Of a DNA stretch of 22,500 bases, positions 1 to 9,272 are shown in pieces. A program made the position numbers and the translations under genes. Source of the stretch: Chrysomallon squamiferum (taxonomy: Eukaryota > Mollusca > Gastropoda > Neomphalida > Peltospiridae); the NCBI GenBank assembly GCA_012295275.1, contig CM022666.1, forward strand, positions 16,239,272 through 16,261,771. The letters are read 5' to 3'. Position 1 is the first letter of the stretch. Each line of letters opens with the position of its first letter. The notes under the pieces are model-generated. The model did not search any database. It was not told where the DNA came from and saw nothing but the letters and a program-made list of their open reading frames with translations.

Positions 1-3000
1 ATCTAACCAGTGAACTATAGACACTGATCTAACCAGTGAACTATAGACACTAATCTAACCAGTGAACTATAGACACTGATCTAACCAGTGAACTATAGAC
101 ACCACTCTAACCAGTGAACTATAGACACCAATCTAACCAGTGAACTATAGACACTACTCTAACCAGTGAACTATAGACACTAATCTAACCAGTGAACTAT
201 AGACACTGATCTACCAATGAACTATAGACACTGATCTAACCACTGAACTATAGACACTACTCTAACCAGTGAACTATAGACACTAATCTAATCAGTGAAC
301 TATAGACACTAATCTACCAGTGAACTATAGACACTAATCTAATCAGAGAACTATAGACACTACTCTAACCAGTGAATTATAGACACTACTCTAACCAGTG
401 AACTATAGACACTACTCTAACCAGTGAACTATAGACACCACTCTAACCAGTGAACTATAGACACCACTCTAACCAGTGAACTATAGACACTGATCTAACC
501 AGTGAACTATAGACACTGATCTAACCAGTGAACTATAGACACTGATCTAACCAGTGAACTATAGACACTGATCTAACCAGTGAACTATAGACACTAATCT
601 AACCAGTGAACTATAGACACTGATCTAACCAGTGAACTATAGACACCACTCTAACCAGTGAACTATAGACACCAATCTAACCAGTGAACTATAGACACTA
701 CTCTAACCAGTGAACTATAGACACTAATCTAACCAGTGAACTATAGACACTGATCTACCAATGAACTATAGACACTGATCTAACCACTGAACTATAGACA
801 CTACTCTAACCAGTGAACTATAGACACTAATCTAATCAGTGAACTATAGACACTAATCTACCAGTGAACTATAGACACTAATCTAACCAGGGAACACTAG
901 ACACTACTCTAACCAGTGAACTATAGACACTAATCTAACCAGTGAACTATAGACACTAATCTACCAGTGAACTATAGACACTGATATAACCAGTGAACTA
1001 TAGACACTACTCTAACCAGTGAACTATAGACACTAATCTAATCAGTGAACTATAGACACTAATCTACCAGTGAACTATAGACACTGATCTAACCAGTGAA
1101 CTATAGACACTGATCTAACCAGTGAACTATAGACACTAATCTACCAGAGAACTACAGACACTACTCTAACCAGTGAACTATAGACACTACTCTAACCAGT
1201 GAATTATAGACACTGATCTAACCAGCGAACTATAGACACTGATCTAACCAGCGAACTATAGACACTAATCTAACCAGCGAACTATAGACACTGATCTAAC
1301 CAGTGAATTATAGACACTAATCTAACCAGTGAAGTATAGACACTACTCTAACCAGTGAACTATAGACACCACTCTAACCAGTGAACTATAGACACCAATC
1401 TAACCAGTGAACTATAGACACTACTCTAACCAGTGAACTATAGACACCACTCTAACCAGTGAACTATAGACACCAATCTAACCAGTGAACTATAGACACT
1501 ACTCTAACCAGTGAACTATAGACACTAATCTAACCAGTGAACTATAGACACTAATCTACCAGTGAACTATAGACACTGATCTAACCAGTGAACTATAGAC
1601 ACTACTCTAACCAGTGAACTATAGACACTAATCTACCAGTGAACTATAGACACTAATCTAACCAGGGAACACTAGACACTACTCTAACCAGTGAACTATA
1701 GACACTAATCTAACCAGTGAACTATAGACACTAATCTACCAGTGAACTATAGACACTGATCTAACCAGTGAACTATAGACACTACTCTAACCAGTGAACT
1801 ATAGACAATAATCTAATCAGTGAACTATAGACACTAATCTACCAGTGAACTATAGACACTAATCTACCAGTGAACTATAGACACTGATCTAACCAGTGAA
1901 CTATAGACACTAATCTACCAGTGAACTACAGACACTACTCTAACCAGTGAACTATAGACACTACTCTAACCAGTGAATTATAGACACTGATCTAACCAGC
2001 GAACTATAGACACTGATCTAACCAGCGAACTATAGACACTAATCTAACCAGCGAACTATAGACACTGATCTAACCAGTGAATTATAGACACTAATCTAAC
2101 CAGTGAAGTATAGACACTACTCTAACCAGTGAACTATAGACACCACTCTAACCAGTGAACTATAGACACCAATCTAACCAGTGAACTATAGACACTACTC
2201 TAACCAGTGAACTATAGACACTAATCTAACCAGTGAACTATAGACACTAATCTACCAGTGAACTATAGACACTGATCTAACCAGTGAACTATAGACACTA
2301 CTCTAACCAGTGAACTATAGACACTAATCTAACCAGTGAACTATAGACACTAATCTACCAGTGAACTATAGACACTAATCTAACCAGGGAACACTAGACA
2401 CTACTCTAACCAGTGAACTATAGACACTAATCTAACCAGTGAATTATAGACACTAATATACCAGTGAACTATAGACACTGATCTAACCAGTGAACTATAG
2501 ACACTACTCTAACCAGTGAACTATAGACACTAATCTAACCAGTGAACTATAGACACTAATCTACCAGTGAACTATAGACACTGATCTAACCAGTGAACTA
2601 TAGACACTACTCTAACCAGTGAACTATAGACACTAATCTAACCAGGGAACACTAGACACTACTCTAACCAGTGAACTATAGACACTAATCTAACCAGTGA
2701 ACTATAGACACTAATCTACCAGTGAACTATAGACACTGATCTAACCAGTGAACTATAGACACTAATCTACCAGTGAACTAAAGACACTACTCTAACCAGT
2801 GAACTATAGACACTACTCTAACCAGTGAATTATAGACACTAATCTAACCAGGGAACACTAGACACTACTCTAACCAGTGAACTATAGACACTAATCTAAC
2901 CAGTTAATTATAGACACTGATCTAACCAGCGAACTATAGACACTGATCTAACCAGCGAACTATAGACACTAATCTAACCAGCGAACTATAGACACTGATC

Positions 3001-4976
3001 TAACCAGTGAATTATAGACACTAATCTAACCAGTGAACTATAGACACTACTCTAACCAGTGAACTATAGACACCACTCTAGCCAGTGAACTATAGACACC
3101 AATCTAACCAGTGAACTATAGACACTACTCTAACCAGTGAACTATAGACACTAATCTAACCAGTTTACTATAGACACTAATCTACCAGTGAACTATAGAC
3201 ACTGATCTAACCAGTGAACTATAGACACTACTCTAACCAGTGAACTATAGACACTAATCTAATCAGTGAACTATAGACACTAATCTACCAGTGAACTATA
3301 GACACTAATCTAACCAGGGAACACTAGACACTACTCTAACCAGTGAACTATAGACACTAATCTAACCAGTGAACTATAGACACTAATCTACCAGTGAACT
3401 ATAGACACTGATATAACCAGTGAACTATAGACACTACTCTAACCAGTGAACTATAGACACTAATCTAATCAGTGAACTATAGACACTAATCTACCAGTGA
3501 ACTATAGACACTGATCTAACCAGTGAACTATAGACACTGATCTAACCAGTGAACTATAGACACTAATCTACCAGAGAACTACAGACACTACTCTAACCAG
3601 TGAACTATAGACACTACTCTAACCAGTGAATTATAGACACTGATCTAACCAGCGAACTATAGACACTGATCTAACCAGCGAACTATAGACACTAATCTAA
3701 CCAGCGAACTATAGACACTGATCTAACCAGTGAATTATAGACACTAATCTAACCAGTGAATTATAGACACTAATCTAACCAGTGAACTATAGACACACAC
3801 TCTAACCAGTGAACTATAGACACCACTCTAACCAGTGAACTATAGACACCAATCTAACCAGTGAACTATAGACACTACTCTAACCAGTGAACTATAGACA
3901 CCACTCTAACCAGTGAACTATAGACACCAATCTAACCAGTGAACTATAGACACTACTCTAACCAGTGAACTATAGACACTAATCTAACCAGTGAACTATA
4001 GACACTAATCTACCAGTGAACTATAGACACTGATCTAACCAGTGAACTATAGACACTACTCTAACCAGTGAACTATAGACACTAATCTAATCAGTGAACT
4101 ATAGACACTAATCTACCAGTGAACTATAGACACTAATCTAACCAGGGAACACTAGACACTACTCTAACCAGTGAACTATAGACACTAATCTAACCAGTGA
4201 ACTATAGACACTAATCTACCAGTGAACTATAGACACTGATCTAACCAGTGAACTATAGACACTACTCTAACCAGTGAACTATAGACAATAATCTAATCAG
4301 TGAACTATAGACACTAATCTACCAGTGAACTATAGACACTAATCTACCAGCGAACTATAGACACTGATCTAACCAGCGAACTATAGACACTAATCTAACC
4401 AGCGAACTATAGACACTGATCTAACCAGTGAATTATAGACACTAATCTAACCAGTGAACTATAGACACTGATCTAACCAGCGAACTATAGACACTAATCT
4501 AACCAGTGAACTATAGACACTAATCTAACCAGTGAACTATAGACACTAATCTACCAGTGAACTATAGACACTGATCTAACCAGTGAACTATAGACACTAC
4601 TCTAACCAGTGAACTATAGACACTAATCTAATCAGTGAACTATAGACACTAATCTACCAGTGAACTATAGACACTAATCTAACCAGGGAACACTAGACAC
4701 TACTCTAACCAGTGAACTATAGACACTAATCTAACCAGTGAACTATAGACACTAATCTACCAGTGAACTATAGACACTGATCTAACCAGTGAACTATAGA
4801 CACTACTCTAACCAGTGAACTATAGACACTGATCTAACCAGTGAACTATTGACACTAATCTAACCAGTGAACTACAGACACTAATCTAACCAGTGAACTA
4901 TAGACACTGATCTAACCAGTGAACTATAGACACTAATCTACCAGTGAACTATAGACACTAATCTAACCAGTGAACT
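1..4976. repeat. Satellite/minisatellite array, 26-bp unit, about 190 copies
   Basis: A head-to-tail array built on the core CTAACCAGTGAACTATAGAC. Most units are 26 bp, with frequent 25-bp units that have lost one A (CTACCAG for CTAACCAG). The array starts before the window. Most units differ only in the three bases between GACAC and TCTA, which are nearly always TGA, TAA, TAC, CAC or CAA. Further variants are AGCGAAC, GGGAACACTAG, GAATTATAG and AATCAGTG, and these recur in the same order in several blocks, so the array has grown by duplicating multi-unit segments. The unit length is not a multiple of three and the unit contains stop codons, and no long reading frame runs through it. CAGTG and CACTG flank the unit core as a short inverted repeat. 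The sequence shows no function; a centromeric, heterochromatic or subtelomeric role would be a guess. Confidence 0.97.
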
Positions 4977-5650
4977 AGAAACTTTGCTCTGTATTCACTG
5001 CTGAAGTAAAGATGTAGACATAGACACTGATCTAACCAGTGAACTACAGACATTACTCTAACCAGTGAACTACAGACATTACTCTAACCAGTGAAATATA
5101 GACACTCATCTAACCAGTGAACTACAGACACCAATCTAACCAATGACTCGAAACTTTGCTCTGTATTCACTGTTGAAGTAAAGATGTAGACATAGACACT
5201 AATCTAACCAGTGAACTATAGACACTAATCTAACCAGTGAACTACAGACACCAATCTAACCAATGACTCGAAACTTTGCTCTGTATTCACTGTTGAAGTA
5301 AAGATGTAGACATAGACACTAATCTAACCAGTGAACTATAGACACTAATCTAACCAGTGAACTACAGACACCAATCTAACCAATGACTCGAAACTTTGCT
5401 CTGTATTCACTGTTGAAGTAAAGATGTAGACATAGACACTAATCTAACCAGTGAACTATAGACACTCATCTAACCAGTGAACTATAGACACTAATCTAAC
5501 CAGTGAACTATAGACACTGATCTAACCAATGACTAGAAACTTTGCTCTGTATTCACTGCTGAAGTAAAGATGTAGACATAGACACTAATCAAACCAGTGA
5601 ACTACAGACACCAATCTGTATTCAGTGCTGAGCTAAAGGTGTGGACATAC
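4977..5650. repeat. Mosaic right edge of the array with an inserted 46-bp module and a 120-bp higher-order repeat
   Basis: The 26-bp units here alternate with a different module of about 46 bp that begins GAAACTTTGCTCTGTATTCA and ends near GATGTAGACATA. Copies start near 4977, 5149, 5269, 5389 and 5535, and a decayed sixth copy lies at about 5616-5650. Between 5131 and about 5465 the composite (module plus about three 26-bp units) repeats with an exact 120-bp period for almost three copies. Some nearby units carry CTACAGAC in place of CTATAGAC. This looks like the older edge of the array, where a foreign or diverged segment was captured and then co-amplified. The final copy grades into unique sequence. 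Confidence 0.93.
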
Positions 5651-5699
5651 TCGACATTTCAGACGAGCACTGTGTACCTGTGTACTGTGTACTTGTCAG

Positions 5700-5783
5700 A
5701 CTGCGCGACTCTCCCAGACTGACACCGCCGTTCTGAGCCCGACCCATGATCATAACTCCATCAAACGACAACACAAAAACATC
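5700..5783 (+). CDS. Tentative upstream coding exon of the four-transmembrane protein gene
   Basis: After the AG at 5698-5699 a frame runs open for 28 codons to a donor-like GTAAAAG at 5784. The predicted peptide ends SPTHDHNSIKRQHKNI, which would suit a charged cytoplasmic N-terminal segment. The stretch is much richer in G+C than its surroundings, as are the confirmed exons. The implied intron is phase 0, like the two clear introns of this gene. It joins in frame only if the next exon begins at the AG-flanked position 6523 or 6535. The acceptor at 6511 with the better upstream tract would instead need a phase-1 donor. The same frame is open back to 5637, so an acceptor at 5662 is also possible. 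There is no in-frame start codon, so the true first exon would still lie upstream. The exon could equally be spurious. Confidence 0.3.
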
Positions 5784-5940
5784 GTAAAAGAAGATTAGGC
5801 TGAGAATATTTCCATAATAATTATGTGATCATCTACACCTGCTCTGCAATAAATCACAGGACACGACAAAACTGTCTTGACAATATCATTTTTCTGAATT
5901 TTTTTAGAAAAATAGAAATAAATATCGGTCGTCTACCTTA

Positions 5941-6100
5941 AAGTGTCTGTTACTGTGTCTGTGTCTGTGTGTGTGTCTGTGTCTGTGTCTGTGTGTGTGT
6001 GTCTGTGTGTGTTTGTGTCTGTGTCTAACCAGTGAACAGTGTCTGTGTCTGTTACTGTGTCTGTGTCTGTGTCTGTGTGTTTGTGTGTGTGTTGTCTATG
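5941..6100. repeat. TGTCTG/TG microsatellite with one embedded satellite core
   Basis: Imperfect repeats of TGTCTG, TG and TGTTACTG. At 6024-6037 the tract is interrupted by TCTAACCAGTGAAC, which matches 14 bases of the satellite core from 1-4976 and is flanked on both sides by GTGTCT-type repeat. It therefore looks like a stray copy of the satellite unit about 400 bp outside the array. Confidence 0.85.
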
Positions 6101-6209
6101 TGTGCAATTAATCAAACACTACGACAAAACAGTCTACACGACTCCGTCTTTGTCTGAAAAATAGGTCATCTTCCCATAGGTGACTATTACGGTTCTTTTC
6201 TGCATATAT

Positions 6210-6503
6210 CTATATACTTACATACATATATACATACATACATACATATTATTATTATTAATATTGTTGTTAATACTACTACTATTACTACTACTACTAT
6301 TACTACTACTACTACTATTATTATTATTATTACTATTATTATTACTATTATTACTATTATTATTATTATTATTACTGTTACTACTACTACTACTACTATT
6401 ATTATTATTATTACTATTACTACTACTACTACTGTTATTATTATTACTATTATTATTATTATTGCTGTTGTTGTTTCTGTTGTTGTTGTTATTGTTATTA
6501 TTA
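6210..6503. repeat. CATA tract followed by a long (ATT/ACT)n trinucleotide tract
   Basis: About 35 bp of ACATA repeats is followed by roughly 255 bp of interleaved ATT, ACT and GTT triplets. The tract ends only 8 bp before the AG at 6510-6511 that precedes the first clear exon, so the repeat itself supplies the branch-site and polypyrimidine region of that intron. Long polyleucine and polyasparagine frames here are artefacts of the triplets. Confidence 0.95.
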
Positions 6504-6511
6504 CATTTCAG

Positions 6512-6690
6512 CGTCGTCACAGACGAGGTTTCAGAGGAGTAAAGGTGTTCGTCTGTTCAGTGCAGTTGCACTGCCCCAGCTGCTGCTGGGTGCCATGGCG
6601 ACCTGCGCAGGTATCGTCACAGTGTACGTGGGGTCACTGAATGCCGCCTTCCCCTTCGTCACCGGCTCTGATATCTTTAGTGGCGTAATG
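6512..6690 (+). CDS. Four-transmembrane protein, internal exon carrying TM1 and the start of TM2
   Basis: The exon lies between TTACATTTCAG (AG at 6510-6511) and a donor, ATG|GTAATT. Only one frame is open, beginning at 6514 and giving 59 residues. Counting from 6514, residues about 14-39 (LFSAVALPQLLLGAMATCAG and following) form a transmembrane helix, residues 40-53 a short extracellular loop, and from about residue 54 (IFSGVM) TM2 begins and continues into the next exon. The end phase is 0. The start is ambiguous: AG dinucleotides also precede 6523 and 6535 in the same frame, both phase 0, whereas the AG at 6511 would imply a phase-1 upstream donor. An internal ATG at 6595 has a good GCCATGG context but sits inside TM1, so it is unlikely to be the start. 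High G+C against an AT-rich background supports a real exon. Confidence 0.8.
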
Positions 6691-6895
6691 GTAATTAAAA
6701 CTGCCTCTTTTACAACGTTTCTGCAGCACAAAAACATGTTCATTTAAATGTAATAATACAAAAGTAATTAATACTTTCGTGTATGGTGTGTGTAAAACTG
6801 TCATGACAAAATTCATAAAATTTATATTTTTATCTGAGGCCATAATTTCTTCTTCTTTTTTTTTACACATTTAAATTTATAAATAAACTATTTTC

Positions 6896-6898
<3 letters not shown>

Positions 6899-6988
<90 letters not shown>
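6899..6988. repeat. (AG)45 perfect dinucleotide repeat
   Basis: An uninterrupted AG run of 90 bp inside the intron. Its purine strand is in the transcribed (sense) orientation of the host gene. It is probably length-polymorphic. Confidence 0.98.
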
Positions 6989-6993
<5 letters not shown>

Positions 6994-7057
6994 TTATCCT
7001 ATAAATATGTAATCATGTTCATCTGAATGGCTATCAGAATTCTGTTAGTCTTTTTTA

Positions 7058-7074
7058 CATCATCATCATCATCA

Positions 7075-7118
<44 letters not shown>

Positions 7119-7245
7119 TGTTAATTTATTTTATTTATTTACTTACTTTCTTATTTTATTATTATTATCTTTTATCAGTATATCAATTTCATCAAATTGG
7201 ATTTTTTTATTTTATTATTATTATTATTTTATTAAGACATTAGCT
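7058..7245. repeat. (CAT)7 and (TTA)n trinucleotide tracts
   Basis: Seven CAT triplets pass directly into about fourteen TTA triplets, followed by degenerate TTA/TTTA-rich sequence to about 7245. The serine/leucine-rich frame across it is a by-product of the repeats. Confidence 0.93.
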
Positions 7246-7466
7246 TAGCACAATTACATTTTCTCAAGCTCTACAGTTTTAATTTTTCTCCGTTATATTG
7301 AGTTTCTGTTTTACTGTTACGACGCATTGATTTTTACATAAAACACTTGTATAACCAGTGGATGTATCGATAAAGACATCGTGTTTAGAGATTAATTCAG
7401 AAAGTGGAAAACAGTTTATAGGAATTTGAGAAGAAAATGTTTGTAATGTGAGAAAGTATTTTATCG

Positions 7467-7501
<35 letters not shown>
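7467..7501. repeat. (TAA)n microsatellite
   Basis: About eleven TAA triplets just upstream of the CRE-like cluster. Confidence 0.95.
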
Positions 7502-7502
<1 letters not shown>

Positions 7503-7539
7503 TAATGATTTTTAAAACAAATGGATGTTAACATAATAG

Positions 7540-7775
7540 TGACGTCACCGTTTATTTAGTAATGATACAAATTTGACGTCACAACGTAGTTACAAATAGT
7601 GGAGCCTGAGTATAGTGTGACGTCATATAGTCTTAGTATACTTCCATGTTCTCCTGATACAACAGTGACGTCATATTTTATTTCAATGAAAAGTAATGTC
7701 GTGCGCTGATACAACAGTGACGTCATAGTATGTTTTGACGAATAACATTAGAGTTCTAATACAGTAGTGACGTCA
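7540..7775. promoter_or_regulatory. Cluster of six perfect TGACGTCA (CRE) palindromes
   Basis: The 8-bp cAMP-response-element palindrome TGACGTCA occurs at 7540, 7574, 7618, 7666, 7718 and 7768. The last four are spaced 48, 52 and 50 bp apart and sit in related flanks. The copies at 7666 and 7718 share TGATACAACAGTGACGTCAT exactly, and those at 7618 and 7768 have similar preceding bases (TATAGTG, ACAGTAG). The cluster is therefore partly a decayed tandem repeat of about 50 bp in which the CRE core is the best preserved part. CREB/ATF dimers bind this palindrome in animals. An intronic enhancer is plausible but unproven. A chance origin of six copies in 236 bp is very unlikely; spread of a CRE-containing repeat without function is the main alternative. 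Confidence 0.6.
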
Positions 7776-7906
7776 TAGGTCACAACATATCTTACTGAAA
7801 AACGTTAACAAACTGGAGTGAAGCCATAATGTATTCTTATGTATTTGTCAGCTCAAAGCAATGTATTTTACATTATCTATTTATTTATTTATTTATTTAT
7901 TTGCAG

Positions 7907-7990
7907 ACTGTATTTACGGGAGGTCTGGCGTATAAAATCGCAAGAGAAAACATAAATAACAAAAATATGGGATCACTCATCAAATGTAAC
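7907..7990 (+). CDS. Four-transmembrane protein, internal exon carrying the rest of TM2 and the intracellular loop
   Basis: This exon of exactly 28 codons is bounded by TTATTTGCAG and a strong donor, AAC|GTAAGT, and both boundaries are phase 0. It encodes TVFTGGLAYKIA, which completes TM2, and then a polar loop (RENINNKNMGSLIKCN) leading into TM3. The G-rich small-residue helix followed by a basic/polar short loop matches the second helix of CD20-like tetraspanning proteins. The phase-0 junctions join in frame with both neighbouring exons. Confidence 0.85.
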
Positions 7991-8009
7991 GTAAGTGTCA
8001 GTATTTATC

Positions 8010-8097
8010 TGTTTGTTTGTTTATTTATCGTTATTGTTGTCATCGTTGTTGTTATTGTTATTATTATTTTTGTTATTATTATGATTATTATTATTAT

Positions 8098-8147
<50 letters not shown>

Positions 8148-8157
8148 ATAGTAGTAA
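8010..8157. repeat. GTT/ATT/(TAG)n trinucleotide tract in the last intron
   Basis: The tract starts about 20 bp after the donor at 7991. GTT and ATT triplets grade into about twenty TAG triplets at 8097-8157. The serine-rich and leucine-rich frames across it are repeat artefacts. Confidence 0.95.
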
Positions 8158-8299
8158 TTTGATTACTGTACTTATTTTCGTTTCTGAGTTTTTATTTATT
8201 TGTAAACCTACGGTTTCAGTCAACACTCAGATAGGTATTTAGTGTAGGTGTTTATGGAAATAAACTACTATTAATCTCTTGTACACAATTTTAGACAGC

Positions 8300-8396
8300 C
8301 TGTATTTTATTTTATTTTATTTTCAATTATATTATATTTAAATTCTTCTTTTATTATTTTTATTTATTTTTATTATTATTATTTTTTTTTTTTTTT
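8300..8396. repeat. TTTTA, ATT and poly-T tract in front of the last acceptor
   Basis: TTTTA pentamers, ATT triplets and about 16 consecutive T (8381-8396) lead directly into the CAG acceptor at 8397-8399, giving the last exon a strong polypyrimidine tract. Confidence 0.9.
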
Positions 8397-8399
8397 CAG

Positions 8400-9272
8400 G
8401 TTTTCCTTTATGGATTCCTCAACATTTTGTGTGTCTGTCTCAGTTTCCTCAGTATAGGGGCTGCTGGATACGGCAGTTACCTGTGTAGTATGGACATACC
8501 TCCTGAAAACAGCGTCCTCAGAAAATCCTTCCCGTGTCAGAGTCGCAGACGATCCAGCCTCGCTCTGTGCATCGTCGACATCGTCTTAGAGTGCTTCATC
8601 TGCGTCGTCTCAGTGTTTGGCTTCTGGGCGTTCGCAAACTACCGATTCGCGTTTGGATGTCTGATACCGTGTGACGTCACAGAATCGTCGAGCTCCGGCT
8701 GCAGCAAGAAGCAGAGACTCAAAGGATCCAGCAGAAACTCAACGCTTCAGACGGTGTCCAGCGCGGACTCCTCCAGAATGACCCCTCAGTCCGACCGGCA
8801 GCTCGTCGCGTGCGTGTACGACCAGCACGCACGTGCGAAGATGTCGACTCGTTTCTATGACGACCCGGACTCCACGTGCAGCGTAGACAGGCCGCTTCAC
8901 AACAAACACGTGAACATCTCGAGACGAGATCCGCAGCCAAGAGGAAGTCGCGTGTCTGACTCGTCTAAGAGCAGCTTGAACTGCACGCTGCTGGTTCCTT
9001 ACAGAAGTCTCTCTGGACTCACGACAGCTCGTGACGGTCAGGTTCTTTATGAACAGACGGACTTCGTGAACTCGGATTTCGACAAAAATGCAACGAGACT
9101 GTATCACTACGAAACTAACGAAACGGGATTCACCAGAAACATTGCTAGTTATGACGTAGACGGAGCAGGTGAAAAGTTTAAAAGCGACAACTTTGGTTCG
9201 TTTTATAACGGAGCCTGTTCGTCAACAAGCACACCAAGATACGCGTACGCTGACAGCGAAATCTTGTACTAA
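8400..9272 (+). CDS. Four-transmembrane (CD20/MS4A-like tetraspan) membrane protein, terminal exon with TM3, TM4, cytoplasmic tail and stop
   Basis: This phase-0 terminal exon has 290 codons plus TAA. With the two preceding exons it gives at least 377 residues. Counting from 6514, residues about 88-115 form TM3 (VFLYGFLNILCVCLSFLSIG onward). An extracellular loop with two cysteines follows (CSMDIPPENSVLRKSFPC, 116-133), and residues about 140-166 form TM4, which carries acidic D147 and E151. The remaining about 209 residues are polar, rich in Ser and Arg, and contain many tyrosines (FYDD, LVPYRS, VLYEQT, RLYHYE, ASYDV, SFYNG, RYAYADSEILY). The layout of four helices, short inner and outer loops and a long tail is that of CD20-like families (MS4A, sarcospan, TMEM196, ENTREP). 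I cannot assign a subfamily; the PPxY motifs of ENTREP are not seen. The exon contains one TGACGTCA at 8672-8679. No N-terminus is available in the window. Confidence 0.85.
   Translation, partial: VFLYGFLNILCVCLSFLSIGAAGYGSYLCSMDIPPENSVLRKSFPCQSRRRSSLALCIVDIVLECFICVVSVFGFWAFANYRFAFGCLIPCDVTESSSSGCSKKQRLKGSSRNSTLQTVSSADSSRMTPQSDRQLVACVYDQHARAKMSTRFYDDPDSTCSVDRPLHNKHVNISRRDPQPRGSRVSDSSKSSLNCTLLVPYRSLSGLTTARDGQVLYEQTDFVNSDFDKNATRLYHYETNETGFTRNIASYDVDGAGEKFKSDNFGSFYNGACSSTSTPRYAYADSEILY

Larger units (their letters stand above)
6691..7906 (+). other. Phase-0 intron of the four-transmembrane protein gene
   Basis: This intron runs between the clear donor at 6691 (GTAATT) and the acceptor TTATTTGCAG ending at 7906. 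It holds an (AG)45 run (6899-6988), a CAT/TTA tract (about 7058-7245), a (TAA)n run (7467-7501), the CRE-like cluster at 7540-7775 and a TTTA run next to the acceptor. I see no coding exon within it. Confidence 0.75.

Noticed and set aside
1-5650. Regular repeats with short variable slots, superficially like a CRISPR array
   Set aside because: The variable part is only three bases, units are head-to-tail at 25-26 bp with no spacers, and the context is an intron-bearing animal genome.
5746-5783. ATG at 5746 as start codon of the membrane protein gene
   Set aside because: Its frame reaches the donor at 5784 in phase 2, which joins none of the three possible acceptors at 6512, 6523 or 6535 in frame.
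6180-6542. Polyleucine/polyasparagine open frames on both strands
   Set aside because: They are translations of the ATT/ACT triplet tract and end as soon as unique sequence begins.
6595-6597. ATG with GCCATGG context as translation start
   Set aside because: It lies in the middle of the TM1 helix, and the frame stays open and hydrophobic upstream of it to the acceptor.
8719-9107. Minus-strand open frames of 73 and 122 codons
   Set aside because: They are antisense shadows of the terminal exon of the membrane protein gene, Arg/Ser-rich with no domain.
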